From Liolophura sinensis (taxonomy: Eukaryota; Mollusca; Polyplacophora; Chitonida; Chitonidae): a stretch of 64,000 nt of DNA. The translations under genes were made by a program, and so were the position numbers. Location: contig NC_088305.1 in NCBI RefSeq assembly GCF_032854445.1, positions 32,329,645 through 32,393,644 on the forward strand. Reading direction: 5' to 3'. Shown piece after piece: positions 12,944 through 25,606 of this stretch. The notes beneath the pieces were generated by a model. The model made no database searches. It worked only from the letters and a program-made list of their open reading frames with translations, and was not told the origin of the DNA. The number at the start of each line of letters is the position of its first letter. Position 1 is the first letter of the stretch.

Positions 12944-13805
12944 GGGGGATTTCTCCACACAACATTCTCCCCACTGAACATATTACCACTTCAGCGGAGC
13001 TAAATTATGTATCGAGCAATGAAACTTGTGCACAATGTGGAAATCAAGGGGTTTTGGAGAGTTCATTCATAGTCAATGAGGCAAATATGAATGCTCAGCA
13101 GAGTATCTCTTTGCGCGTACATATGATCACTAGCAGCAGGCTGTAAACGTGTACCGGTCTCAGCCAGGCTACTCCATATTTAAGAGAAAAACCGAGGTCT
13201 TTGCCGGAGACGAAGAAAATAAATCGTCTGTCTCTAGGAAGCTGGCGTCTCGGAAAAGACGTGAACAAGGAACGTGAACAAAAAAATAAAATACATTTGA
13301 AATTCACGACACTCTACGGTCATTACCCGTAATTACTTTTGTCGTCGGAAGGTTTCTGTAGTACTCAGGTCGTCACTCACTGATTGCCACCACTTTGAGG
13401 ACACATGTACTTACAGACAGCTTCAAACCGATATATTATTCATTAACTCTCACTGGCCCTTAAAGCCCCTCCATTTTAAGGCAATATCCAAACCTTGAGT
13501 AAAATGTCAACGCACTTTATTTGAGAAGAGTATGAGTTGTTCTTGTAACGGAATGCTGACAAATCATTGGCACCCATTCCAGGACCAATAGACCCATCAT
13601 GCGGTTCTGTATTAATACAGGAGGGGGATCCACTAGACCTTCGCCACGATATGGCTGCAATGCTGCCATTGTGGCGTTAAGGCATAATGATTCATTTCCG
13701 TCAATCATGAGCTTATTACATCAAACTTAGATTAAATTCTGATACATAGAAGTGAGCAAATCGTCGCATATAACATACAGGTATAATTACACATATCCCG
13801 CATAT
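12944..13805. other. Unassigned unique sequence
   Basis: Nothing recognised: no repeat, no RNA gene and no plausible exon. Confidence 0.5.
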
Positions 13806-14090
13806 AGAGTAAAACCAGAGCAGCGATGACGTCTGATAGCTGGCTAATTATCATCCCTAACGCTCTCTTGTCCATTTATGTCAGGCCGTGTTTTATTCTA
13901 ACTGTTCATGTAAATTAGAACTAAGACTTGAGCAGAATTGTCTAATAAAATGCAGTTATGTTAGTTGTAATTTATTAGACGTCACTGGTCTAGAAGTACT
14001 CAAAATACTGTGCTGCTATCACATTTAACATACGATAACTATAAAACAATGCACTCTCGGGCATGTTTCAGAATGTAACTGTGAGTTTTC
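13806..14090 (+). mobile_element. Unclassified dispersed repeat, copy A
   Basis: The copy opens with a block containing 'agagcagcgatgac', shared with 18981, 28156 and 41013. Its 3' half (about 13968-14045) contains 'atttattagacgtcactgg' and 'atcacatttaacat', shared with 19183-19262 and 22108-22180. It also holds 'ttattctaactgttcatgta' at 13893-13912, repeated exactly at 23320-23339. No coding capacity, terminal repeat or target duplication was identified. It is most likely a non-autonomous element of unknown class. Confidence 0.65.
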
Positions 14091-17000
14091 AGCTTGAAAG
14101 ATTCGGCCTACACGTTTAGCATCTATAACAATAGGTTGGGCGTTCGGTTGGGGTTTGAAGTGAATGAACCTTTTTGAAAGTGATCATGGACGTGCAAGAA
14201 GCTATTCAGTCGTTTTAAAAAGTTATTATGACCTTGACCTTTATCGTTTATGAAAACAGAATGTATTACTTGGACGTGCAGATGCATGAGTATATTTCTA
14301 TGAGATCTACAGATCTATAGAAGCAAATGGATCTGATATATAGATAATTCCCCCACCCTCACTCCAAATATAATTTTTTTGTCCATTTCCATTCATTTAT
14401 GCATCATGTCAATGACCTGAAACCATGATCAATAGCTGCCCGAGACCCAACTTTCACTTTGTCTTAACGTTTGGTACTATTTCGTAACTTACATTTGAAC
14501 GTAAAGGCTAATTGTTAATATTGGCATGAACATGTACTGTATGTCTAGGTTTTGTATCAAGGCAAACATCCATGGGCGTCTCAAGACTTGAGTCAAAAAT
14601 CCGAACACAGCTACAATGAAACTGTTTTGCGCTAAAAGGTTTAAACTTTCGACGCTGATTTTTTTAGAGTATAACAAAGACAGCATCCACAGTTTGAGTC
14701 CTTTCCTGTTCTGAGTTTGGCATTTTAAGCGTTTGGAATTAGTGACTTAAGTCTTAAATTGCATGATAGATACGAGCTCAGTTCTCTTATTGGGACTCCT
14801 GAACCTTCCAAAATCCCAAAGTTGACGTAAACATCCAAATGAATGATACTGCATTATCAACAATTATCTGATAATTACCATCTAATTGACACAAATTGCT
14901 GATTTTCTCTAAGCCGTCTGTGTACATACAGTAACACGTACGGGCATCACATGCTGCAGAAAATGAGTGTTCGGAATGAGGCAGGGTAATCATGTATCCG
15001 TTTTCAAAGACCTTTCCAACGATTCGATTTTTTATACAAACTGAATAGAGCTTCGCTGGTATACAAGTTGGTATTGTTAGTGGCGTATACAAGCTTAAAT
15101 CAATCATTCTCTGTTCTCATTGTTATAAATGATCATTTTAATATATATGGGTTTACAGGATGGTACTATTTCATTTCTTGCTAGGGTTAAATAAAGTATG
15201 ACAGAGTGTTTGTGGTATGTACAACAAATATTAAAAATGGCTAACACCGTGGAGTGGCCGCCATCGTGAATGCCCCTGCACAGTCAAAATACCATTGGTT
15301 TGCAGGTCTTGACAGAATTGAATAGAATGTATCTACATCTACTTTGTCAGTACTTTATCATTAACCTGTAGTAGTTCATTCGGGTATCGCTGTATTGATG
15401 GTAGGTTTGCGTGTTCCAAGGCTGGGAGATAACAAATACCAAACCCTAGACAAGGAGGTCTCACCAAACCCAGGTACCGTAACCCATATATGCTCAATTT
15501 TGGGTTGTAGGTTTCAGAATATTAAAAAAAAAACACAAGCAAAATATTTCATTACATTTACAACCTTAAATCGCTCATAAACATATAAAATTGTCAATAA
15601 ATTATATCGGTCAATTGCAGTTCCAAGCAGCAACAGTAACACTTTAACTCTTCTTTATGCGAACTGGCAGTAAGCGGAAAGGCGATTTGGTAATCTTTGA
15701 GAGAAGAAGGCGAAAGTTTCAGACGGGCCCGTAATATGCATGAGTACACTTCTGATCCACCAATATAACTTCTTTGGCTGGGTGCTGTTTAGGTTTTTTT
15801 TATTTAAAAGTCTTCTTTGTTGTTTTAAAAAAAAATATTACATATATTAAAATGATGTGTTAAATAAACACTTACTCAGCCCACATATTCAGGTGAATTT
15901 CAAATCGTTGGTTCTCTATTACTACTTAATATCACACAGTGCTGTGTTAGCATCTTCATGCCCCATGCGCTGTTAGGACGCTGCACGCCAGACAAGCGTG
16001 AATTAGACTGTCCGTCAGTAGTATATTACAGGAGCGTTTATGTTTTATAGTCCCTTCAGTTCTATGTGTGATATCATGAAACAGGTATTTGGAGATTTAA
16101 CTTAAAGATAAAATTTTTATCTTTTTTGCTATTTTTATTTAAGTATAGGGCGTGGACCGCAGTGTTCCTATGTAGCCAATGACGCTTTGTTCTACAATGA
16201 AGAGAACATCATAACTTATGTAGTTTCTATCGGAAACTGTGGAATGGACACGTAATTTCGTACTTTTTGTCAGTCACCCTCTTCCCCTATTGTACAACCC
16301 CGAATAGCAAATACCATGAGAGAGATTTGCCCGTAAATAGGAGTATTAACACGTTCTCGTGACTTCGATCATTTTGAATAAGGTATGGTCAAAGCCATAT
16401 AGTGAGGCGTGGATACGTGATGAAGGTAGTACTATGTGCGCTCTGAAAGGGCAATTTACATTGTCAAAAATGGAATTGTTGTGGCATGGATATCAGGTGA
16501 GTAAAACATATATCAGAACTAACAGAGAGAACGTGGGGGAAGAAGGGATAAACTGGTGAACAAGTGATCAGGGAAGACTCCAGGGACCTAAGATAGAGTC
16601 ATTGAACACTGCCTCAAAAATACACATCAAACATCGTATTATTAGGGTGGCTAATAGGGCGTAACAGCCATTAACATGAAATATAGATTTGAAGCCGGAC
16701 GATATATGTCTGCAGATAAAGGACGATCTATAAATCATACTGTACCAGACAATATGCCAGTGTCCCCACCCATCAGGTACGCAGCTGCAGGTATTCCGGC
16801 ATCGCTATAATACAGCGCTTCAATCCATCACGTCCAAGCATGCTAAAACATCTTCACGTTTCGGTGTATGACCAATAGCTCACGTGGTTTCCCGAAAGCT
16901 GACGCGATAAAGTTCCAGTTTATAAAGTTGCTGCCTCTCCAAAAATAAAAAGTACTTCTACCTAATGGCCATCCCTAGAACTGCCATCGATTGACGGGAC

Positions 17001-18980
17001 GATTTAAAGTAATTTATCGGCTATTTCCAGAACGTGTTAATATTTCTAACACGTCTTTCCCACCTGGGGCTAATGATGCCGTTGGTTCCACTAACGCAGG
17101 TGTTCCTTGACCCCGGTCAGTGCGTGTTACCTCAGTGTTTGTAACCCACCCCACTCAGATTGTAATAGCCGTCTTGTCCAACACCACCGATTAGAGACAG
17201 GCTCATAAAGCTACCGAAATCTCGTCGATTCTCTCTTGGCTGCGAGATTCCGATAGCTGTAGTCGAGACCGCGAGCCCCGTATACTTCCCTCGAGGACCA
17301 TCGGTTTGTCGACTGAGAGGTATCCGTCGTCGAGGCCAGAAACCGTAGCAAGTCATTGACGAGGAGCGCTGTGTGTGGCTACGAGATTAACACCTCTGCT
17401 TCAGGCATCCGTTCCCGCCGCCACACGGCTATATCGGCTTTGTCCGCTCATCGGTGAGAATCCACGCATTGCAGACTACTGATTCCCCGTGTTGTTATTG
17501 ACTAGTATTTGCTTGGTGGCCGTCAGATAGATCGATGGTTCCGTCTCAGAAGAGCACGTGACGCACACAGCCAAATGTCACACTGTAAATTTGCACCGCA
17601 GGCGAGTGGGCCGGGATACAACCTTTGTCCAGCGGTACATATGGAAATATCACGAACAATAGTTGTAATTCGCCATGAAAACTTTTGAAAACAGGTACAA
17701 CAAAATGGACGTGTTTGGCTGAAACCAACGTTTGGGGATTTTTTTTCTCGACATAACGCAATTTAGTAAGTACTGTTCAGATCGCCTACTTTCATATACG
17801 AGGGCTCCAAGTCTACGTTATTCACATCCACCGTGCACAGGTAAACACCGTACGCAGGATTATATTCACATCTGTGAGTTCCTCAAAAGACTAAGTGAGG
17901 CAAAAACCCCTTCAGGAACAAGAAGCCAGTAGACCTCGTTTAGTATTGATTTTGAAGGAGTAAAACATTTTTGAGGAAAAGAAATTTGACAATCATTATA
18001 TAGAAAGGACAAATTAGTTAATTTAAAAAAACACAGATCAAGTGTTAAATGAAATACTTGTATTTTCATCATATCCGAACTCATTTAAAAGTGATTCAAC
18101 CCGTTTGAACATAACTTTTAATTCTGATTAGTATGTTGTCCATGTAGAGAGAAAAGGGCTCTCGTCGTCCATTTTATGAGCTTGTAAGTAAATGATTCCT
18201 CATCTAGAAAATATTTATACCGTCCTGTCACAAAACACAACTGCAGCATTATGCTCGTCAGCTCAAATATGGGTCAGTCGTATTTGCATATAAACGTATC
18301 CTAAATAAGTCTTCCATCAGCAGTAGTGATCCATAGCCTGACTGGAAGACCACGGAAGAGATAAGAAGAGGTCCAGACCTAAGACTTATTGGAACCTCTT
18401 GCATTTGTAACAAATGTCAGATTTTTTATAGAAATCTCTGAATAATAGCCTTGTACTTGACCTACTGGTTCGTGGGTCGTTTTTCCTATTTTCCGATTTA
18501 GGTTTGGCAGATTTTGACGCCCGTTAACTGGTGTTTGGGGCGAATGGAACAGCTTTGTTATCTGTTAACAGCCAGTCCGGACCTGCAACAGCGAGATGAC
18601 GTTCTGGGGAGCAGACATAAAGCGGACTGAAGGGGAGATGACGACAAGCTTTATACCGTCGGACTGGATGAGCAGACATCGTATAGCAATCAATGTCAAA
18701 AGTGATTAAGGCACCGATTAAAGCCGGAGTCTGTTCCGCATCTCCGGCATGGCCAGGCTTCTGTTTTCATTATTCTTTAATACCGCGTAAAATATGCATG
18801 TTAGTGAAGTGTTAGGAGTGGGGATTTACTGGGGAATTTTTCACGGTGTTAAGTCCACCTTATCTAGTCATTAAACATTTAAACCTGACCGAGGTGACCC
18901 TGCATTGCCACCTGTTGCTGGGGAAAAACCGAGATTAATAAAACACCGAGATATATGGAATCGTGTAAGACTTCAGCATA
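14091..18980. other. Unassigned sequence, mostly AT-rich
   Basis: No tandem array or recognised element. The minus-strand frame at 14787-15107 (106 codons, several cysteines) matches no family and is probably chance. Positions 17040-17500 are more GC-rich. They contain tgaccccggtca at 17108-17119, an everted pair of TGACC/GGTCA nuclear-receptor-like half-sites. That is weak evidence of a regulatory segment. Confidence 0.45.
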
Positions 18981-19265
18981 GAAAGTAAAACGAGAGCAGC
19001 GACGACAGTGGGATAGTCGGGAAATGGCTGCACCTAACCGGTGAAATACGGCATCAGTTTACCTAAGTTCGGGGTTTTTTTTAGTTGTTCACGTATATGC
19101 TTAAAAAGAAGCAAATTACTTGTCCCTTATACGATGGCTGAAGCAGAATTAGGTAAAACAATATGCATAGATTTTAACTGCAATATATTAGATACCACTG
19201 ATCTAGAATTATAGTCAAAATGCTGTGTTGTCATCACATTTAACATCCAATATCAGGCTCCAGGA
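18981..19265 (+). mobile_element. Unclassified dispersed repeat, copy B
   Basis: It opens with an 'agagcagcgacgacagtg' block and 'gggatagtcgggaaatggc', continues with 'gaaatacgg' and 'ttcggggttt' (shared with the copy at 28156), and closes with 'atatattagataccactga' and 'atcacatttaacat' (shared with copy A and 22108-22180). This copy links the 5' and 3' halves and so defines the family at about 280 bp. No open frame is present. Confidence 0.65.
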
Positions 19266-21490
19266 ATGCTTAGTCCACCGGTTTATGCAAGAATACAGCA
19301 TCAAAGACTACAGCAGAGAGAATACAACCAGATCCTTCCTTCCTCGACATAATGTCCCTGTCTGAGCCCTAGTTATCTTGAATTTCATTTGTGTCTCAAA
19401 ATTAAGTAAATTAAACAATCTCAAATTTAACACTGGCCCCGCATATGAAACTTTCAAATGAGTTCTGTTGAAATTTTGTTTTTTGGAACGTTTGACCAAG
19501 AGAGTAAGGAGCCCTTGGCACGCTGCAAAAATAACAAATGCTGTGGTGAACGGGAAGTGTTTCCGTCTTCCGCAACAATACTTGAACAACTCATTCATAA
19601 TATCAGGGCGTTTGAGAAACCATTTGTTTATGATTTGTTTAGAGCTTGTTTGTTATTTACCTAAAGACTGCTTGATTAAATTGATGACAGTGTGCATCCT
19701 TGTCATGGATGGATTTCAAAACAGTTCTAGGTGGTCTTCTGATGCGTTTTGGCTACTGTCGAATGTATCAATGCGACAGACAGCACAGACTCCACCGGTC
19801 AAATAAACTTTACAGCTATAATGATACCATACTGTCATTCACAAACATACTCAGATACACCATGATTCCACATACATAGCATGCACCTTGTAAACATTAT
19901 TAAATAAGCCACTATTTAATATGATTCATTTAGAAAGTGTCTTGCATTTTGTCTTAGTTGTCAAATGACATGACTTCTGCATTAGCGTGGCTTTTTTTAC
20001 CCTAAACTTTGGAAATCAATTTGTTTGACTTTGCGCTTTAGTGAAGTTTTATCACATTCCCAAGGCTGTGTTCATATGTGATTAGTTTTCTGTTTTTAAT
20101 TTATCCCTTCTACAAATCTCTTGCACTTCTTCATTCATTCGGCTATTTGTTTTTTCAACATGACGAATGCCTATACTTGCCAGGTTCTGCTGACATCATG
20201 TCCTTGGAAGGAGACATTGTCCTTATCGAACCCATCCCAATAACTAAATCAGTCAGCTAATACCCTTAAAGCCATACGTCCCCTTAAGATCGCCTACCCT
20301 CCAATGACCCACGCCCGTTCTCCAAAAACCGGCAACTCTTTAACGACCGCATCAACGCACTTAAAGTTTCTGTTTGAATGAATTACATCGATACATCTTT
20401 AGCATCCCCTATCCGCGTCCTTTGCTTGTTAATCAGTCCTGCACACTTCCTGCTAGAATGTTGCCAGTAAACTTTAGCACCTTCCAGATTTATCGGCACA
20501 TTGCGCGTTCCAGCGCTGAAGTCTTCCGGAGACCCCGTTCCTAAGGTCCACGGTGATCAAGCACCCTCGCCTTGCCTCCTCTCTACTCAGTCGTCGTTGG
20601 TGCTGCGAACTCGGCGAGCGGTCGGGACCCGCGTAAGATTGCCACTACACCCACTCCTTCCCTTCATTTATGAACTGTCGATATCCGGCTAATAAATTGT
20701 GCCCAGGCACTGATGGCTGGCAAATTGCTCGACTCGGATAAGTACAGACGCACAATAAACTTCATCATGTCTGCCGTTCTATTAAATAAATTTTGCACCA
20801 TTTTCAGCTAATTAGATGAGAGTCCTTTGTCCGATAAACGCGAGCTTTTGAAGAGCCGAGATAACAGTGGTTTTGTGGTTAGTTGATTTATTACCCTCGT
20901 GCCCGGGGTCACGTGACCCACAAAAGCATCCGAGCATTTTCACCCGGTACAATGAGCAGCCGTACAAAGGAATGCGAGGCTTATTGGACAAAAAGGATTT
21001 CGGAAAATCAAACTGCTAGACAGGAAAAAAACAAAAGGTTTTAAAATGCCGTCGTCCAAGTCAAGTCATCACGACCTTTCTTCCGCTTGAGTTGTCGGAA
21101 GAAAGATTTGAGGAAAGGTACGAGTATGGGACCAAGGGAAGCTTAAGGCAACTGGACGGCACGACAGACAAACAAAAGAAAACGTCAGTTCAATGTGGAC
21201 TTCAGTGGAACGGTAAACAGTGCCCCTTGGACTGCAACAAAGATGGGGATCAGATTTAAAGCATTTTATTATATGCTTAGACACGAATTTATGGAAGAGT
21301 TCGATGATATTCTCTCGTCCATCTTCTCTGTTTTGAGGGTATTTCTCAACGGAACATCTAGAAAATGGCGGATGAAATGAGGGCATTTTTTTCGTTCCAC
21401 TGCCAAATTTTTCAACATACAGGACTTTTTTGTACTGAAGGAATCGCAACCGTTGCCTGAAAAGCTGTAATATTTTGATTACGTTTAGTA
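19266..21490. other. Unassigned sequence with a GC-rich, motif-dense part
   Basis: No gene recognised. Positions 20480-20960 are richer in GC than their surroundings. They carry several transcription-factor-like motifs: agctaattag at 20806-20815, cctttgt at 20824-20830 and a perfect E-box palindrome at 20907-20918. This could be a distal regulatory element, but no comparison was possible. Confidence 0.4.
20907..20918. promoter_or_regulatory. Perfect palindromic E-box GGTCACGTGACC
   Basis: The 12-base perfect palindrome contains GTCACGTGAC. In animals this matches the extended CACGTG site bound by bHLH-zip factors (TFEB/MITF, USF and Max classes). It sits in a locally GC-rich stretch about 90 bp downstream of a homeodomain-like site. 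Occupancy and a target gene are unknown. Confidence 0.35.
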
Positions 21491-22410
21491 CAAAGTATTT
21501 TTAGCGCTTAACTTGGTATTTTAGATAATACTTTCGTATTATTGCTTAGCTACACTGTGGGCCTATTATTGTATCCACACTTTAACTGTGTAGAAAGGTG
21601 AACGTTGGTAAATTCACTGATGACCGCTGTGTATAAGTAAGAATTAGAGATTAAAGCCACTCTCATCGATAATTTAGAGTAACTCTAGATCAGTGACGTC
21701 TAATAAACTGCATAAACATGACTGCACTTTTAAAAATGAATTAAAGCTTTCAACATCTACAACAACTGCCTTACCATAAGCTCGATCAATAACAGGTGAG
21801 AAACAGCACTCTAGATGTTAGGACATACAAGCTCGTGACATATTTATTTATTTATTTGATTGGTGTTTAACGCCGTACTCAAGAATATTTCACTTATACG
21901 ACGGCGGTCAGCATTATGATAGGTGGAAAACGGGCAGAGCATGGGGGAAAGCCACGACCATCCACAGGTTGCTGCAGGCCTTCCCACGTGCGGCCAGGTG
22001 GTGCTATTGTAAAATATCTTTGGGTTTATATAGTATTTGATATAGTAGTTTGTTATTCGCTCCTTACACCATAGCTTAAGCAGAAATAGAAAAAATCAGG
22101 TGAAGTTTATTGCAATTTATTAGACGTCACTGGTCTAGATTTACTCCGAATGTTTTATTCTCATCACATTTAACGTACAATAACATAAATTGATTTAATT
22201 AAGTTGAACATTGTCACCTTATAAAGGAATTATCGATGAGAGTGGCTTTAATCTCTAATTCTTACTTATGTACAGCGGTCGTCTGTGAATTTACAAACAT
22301 TCACCTCTCTACACAATTAAATTTGAATACAATAAAAGGTCCACAGTGTAGCTAAGCAATAATACGACAGTATTATCTAAAATGACAAGTTACGCGCTAA
22401 ATTACTTTGC
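21491..22410. mobile_element. Large imperfect inverted repeat (foldback-like element)
   Basis: The left arm (about 21491-21725) is matched by the reverse complement of the right arm (about 22105-22410). Shared blocks include 'tattattgcttagctacact', 'gtaagaattagagattaaag' and 'ccactctcatcgataatt'. I estimate close to 90 percent identity over the outer 185 bp. The inner arm ends carry 'tattagacgtcact', the 3' motif of the dispersed family at 13806 and 18981. The left arm lacks about 85 bp present in the right one. The loop contains a reverse-oriented SINE. No transposase frame is present, so a non-autonomous foldback/MITE-like element is the simplest reading. An inverted local duplication is the alternative. 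Confidence 0.75.
21841..21996 (-). mobile_element. SINE 3' body with (AAAT)n tail, 5' truncated
   Basis: Read on the minus strand, the element runs from 'ggccgcacgtgggaaggcc' through 'tggtcgtggctttccccca' to 'gtcgtataagtgaaatattc', then 'ttgagtacggcgttaaac' and a (aaat)n tail (plus-strand 21841-21857). I recall this 3' block from mollusc-type SINEs. The tRNA-like head is missing, so the copy is 5' truncated. It lies in the loop of the inverted repeat at 21491-22410, so it probably inserted after that structure formed. Confidence 0.8.
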
Positions 22411-24809
22411 AGTTTTAGGACAGATAAGCTAGATATCAGATCAGGTTTGTACGTAAAGCAGACTGTCGTGTTAGCCGTCAAGAGAATAGCCCCAGAGAAG
22501 GTGAGCAGATCATATCCTCCTTTACCATCTGTTACGTAAATGTTGTATATCTTCCCGCGGTGAGAGAGGTTATATGCATAGCACTTGCTTACCTTTAACA
22601 CCCATCTAAAAGTACACATTTACATATTAAACGCAGTTTTTGTTTGTGTCGCGTTTGATCCGGATACATACATTATACTATTCTAATTATTAAGTGATGC
22701 AGCTCTTATCCTGTTGTGTTGACTATCAGCGGAAAAAAGGATAGGCAGTGTGACTGAGTACAGCATACCGTGGAGGATAGCGCCGATAGATGTGTCCTTT
22801 CCATCACAGTTTACCTGTCTTGGTTTTACTGTAACTAGCTAATGTTAGTGCAATTTCCTCATATAATGCAGTATGATCAAACAGAGCGGGACAGTCAGGG
22901 GACGTCACTCATCCAGATTTGGATGGGGTTGTCTCACGCCTTGTGCACGGCGACACGTGCTCTGCTGGTTCAGTTTGGTGGTATTGATAGGCCACACACT
23001 ATGTGGGAGTTTCATCCAGGTAAAGCCGGAATTAACAGTAATCGTCGCTTCCTGGGCCGCCTTTTAACACCTAACACGGTTTGCTGGCCGACAAATCGAC
23101 CCGTTTATGCGGTATAGTCACCACAACAGTGAACAATACGCACCAATTTGTGTCTGGATCCAGCTCGGCGCGGCACCGCGGAGTGGTAAGTCAAGGCCCA
23201 AGCAGATGTGGGTTACCGAACCATTTGAACTGTGACCTACCAAAACATGGCTTACCAACCCTGTGACCTATGACTTTCCAAAATGTATAATAAAAGGCTT
23301 ACCGCACAGAGAGTAAGGTTTATTCTAACTGTTCATGTAGACACTTAAATAGTAGCAAATACACGCTCCCCTAACCCAGTGAGTTACCGAGCCTTGTGAC
23401 CTGTGAAAGAATTCGTGGACAGGGGCAGGAGTGAAATGAAATATCATGTTCACGCTGGCATGAATTTGACATTGTCAAACCGTCATGTACCATCATATTT
23501 ATCCACACTGTTTATAGTTAGCAAAACAATTTATGCAATGTATAGGAATTAAGGGCGCCCTCACAACACTCTCTAATTAACGAATCAATGTTGAAAATAT
23601 TAATCTATTGTGATCGCAGTCTCACTCCAATCGTGCTTCCACGAAGCTTTAGAATTCATTTTCCTCACCATTATGAATTGTAAGGCTGGCTTGGCGTGTC
23701 TAATGAGCGGTGGACTGGGGAGCGGGCGTTATTAGGCTCTCCTGATCACAGGCACCAGCAGCATGATAAAACGCCAGCTCAACACGCAACTGTTCCGGTC
23801 CCTTTATTCTAACGGTCGTAATTAATTCCATCTAGGCCCAAATAGAAAATGCCCAGCATATATTAATAAGTATTTGTCGAGTTTTTATGCGGTTTTTATC
23901 AATCTTTTCTAAAGATTGATGTAACTTATTCTTGGCGTCTTCTGCCTTCATTTCATTAATAAAACATTAAATGTGTTAATGTGCATCCTAGACTCTGGTG
24001 CCTATATTCACATCGAAATGGTTTCTTTGTTTCTGTCCACGTCATACTAACAAGATTTTATCATCGCATAATTGAGTGTAAATGTCCTATTGTATCTTTC
24101 TCAGTGAGTTATCTGTTTGTCAGATGTAAACGTTTCACTTCATCAAAAGATAAAGTACTGCTAGCCTTCTTTATGTAGACACCATGTCACTTAAACACCG
24201 CAGAAACTCAGAGGGATATGCTTATGATCTGTTTGTAAGAGTGACACTTTCCTTTCATCAAAGCATACACCTACATGAGACTCATGTCATGTACAGCACG
24301 GCAGGAAATGCTTGAAGTCTGTTGTTGTGCGGATCGATACATATCAGGTGAAACTCTACCATATATCACAAACGTAAATAAGTACGAGCACAACCTGAGC
24401 TCTACAAGTATTGTACTGTACAACAGTTCTAAGCTAGTAAGCATAATTCAAGCGATGAGCTCCTATGTTATCAAAGTTTTGTGTGGGATATCAACGAGTA
24501 CATATCAGACTCCAAATCGATACACATAATGGTGCATTTTCGTTGAAAACCAATTCTTTGTGTAGTAACACCTCAGACGAATTTTAGAACTAGACAAAGC
24601 TTGTTGTTTAAGGCTACCAGCCCACATCTCTTCCGTGCTGGGCGCCCTGAACAGAATTGGCCCTTTTCGAATGAAACGTTTAATTTTTTTTATTATGGAC
24701 AGGATCAAAATGACTTGAAAACAGTCCTGGTCGACTTTGTAAACTTTGTCGGCGTTCTGCGATTGTTTTGCACAGTTGACTTTATTTCATATCGTGGTTA
24801 ACTTCATTT
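22411..24809. other. Unassigned sequence with a small dispersed-repeat scrap
   Basis: No gene recognised. At 23311-23345 a scrap carries 'gagtaag' and 'ttattctaactgttcatgta', matching copy A of the dispersed family. Around 23210-23400 a loose motif (gttaccgaac or similar followed by tgtgacct) recurs three times. Positions 23660-23840 are a motif-rich, moderately GC-rich stretch without a recognised feature. Confidence 0.45.
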
Positions 24810-25010
24810 GTTTGATTGGTGCTTTGCGCAATAAATATGGGGGAAGAAAACTGGGCATGAGTTGAACCACAGACGCCTGCCTTTGTTATGTTACGTCTTC
24901 CTTAGTGAAGTTTTTAACGTATATATTACAACTAGGCTACATGCTACAAGGGCAGGTGCTTGTGATTGAACTCTAACTCAGAGCGACCACATTAGTGAGA
25001 CACTGTAGAT
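24810..25010 (-). mobile_element. Decayed SINE copy
   Basis: The plus strand opens with 'tttgattggtgctttgcgc', a mutated version of the tail block at 21855-21875. It continues with 'gggggaagaaaactgggca' and ends with 'attgaactctaactcagag' and 'cgaccacattagtgagac', which resemble the inner part of the same SINE type beyond the 21841 fragment. Large internal parts are missing or scrambled. Old insertion, minus-strand orientation. Confidence 0.5.
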
Positions 25011-25438
25011 AAATCTTTTAGATAAATTGATAAAGGGGTTAGTATATTCTGTACAAATGACGTGATTTTCGTCCTTTAACATCATCTTACCCACGGTACT
25101 GTTGAAATACTGCCAAGGCGGCGTTCAATCTCAATCAGGGGTTCATTTGACCAGACTCATGCGATGGACGTCAGATAACGCCAAGTGGAAATGGAGACCC
25201 AAAAGGCGGCTCAGCAGATGGTAAGTACTTTGACGAAAGTGTCAAGCAGTTAGATGAGTAATTGTGTAAGCTGCATGACGCCAACGATAACGAGTGTGGG
25301 TGTCACCTGCTGGAAAAACAATGGGCACTTTGTAAATTGACCAGATGGCTGACCTCGTCACCTTATCAACTGGTTACAGTTTGCTGGTCAAATGGTTTGT
25401 TTAATGATCACTTATGAGCTGAGATATTCAGTTGTTTT

Positions 25439-25484
25439 GGGGTTAACGCTGTGTTTAATAATATTTCACTTACAAAAGCGGTCG
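25439..25484 (-). mobile_element. SINE tail fragment
   Basis: The stretch 'ggttaacgctgtgtttaat' followed by 'aatatttcacttacaaaagc' and 'ggtcgg' aligns with the 3' block at 21860-21915. It ends about 18 bp before the MITE-like palindrome at 25502. It is too short and diverged for more to be said. Confidence 0.5.
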
Positions 25485-25501
25485 GTAAAACCCACTGGCA
25501 T

Positions 25502-25606
25502 CTTTCACAAAGATGTCGTATTTGGACAATGGTACGTTGATAGTGACGTACAAAATATCGCACGACAAATGTACGATTAAAAACGTCGTACGCCGCTTTG
25601 TGAAAG
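25502..25606. mobile_element. 105-bp MITE-like palindromic element, copy 1
   Basis: Perfect 11-bp terminal inverted repeats, ctttcacaaag at 25502-25512 and ctttgtgaaag at 25596-25606, enclose a second palindromic layer (gtcgtat near the left, gtcgtacg near the right). The interior 'ggacaatggtacgttgatag' and 'acgacaaatgtacgat' recurs at 57638-57722. No coding capacity. This fits a miniature inverted-repeat element moved by an unknown transposase. No clear target duplication was found. Confidence 0.7.

Noticed and set aside
12337-13003. Long frames with RERERE or SLSLSL runs
   Set aside because: Pure products of the GA/GACA microsatellite; open on both strands with no independent coding signal.
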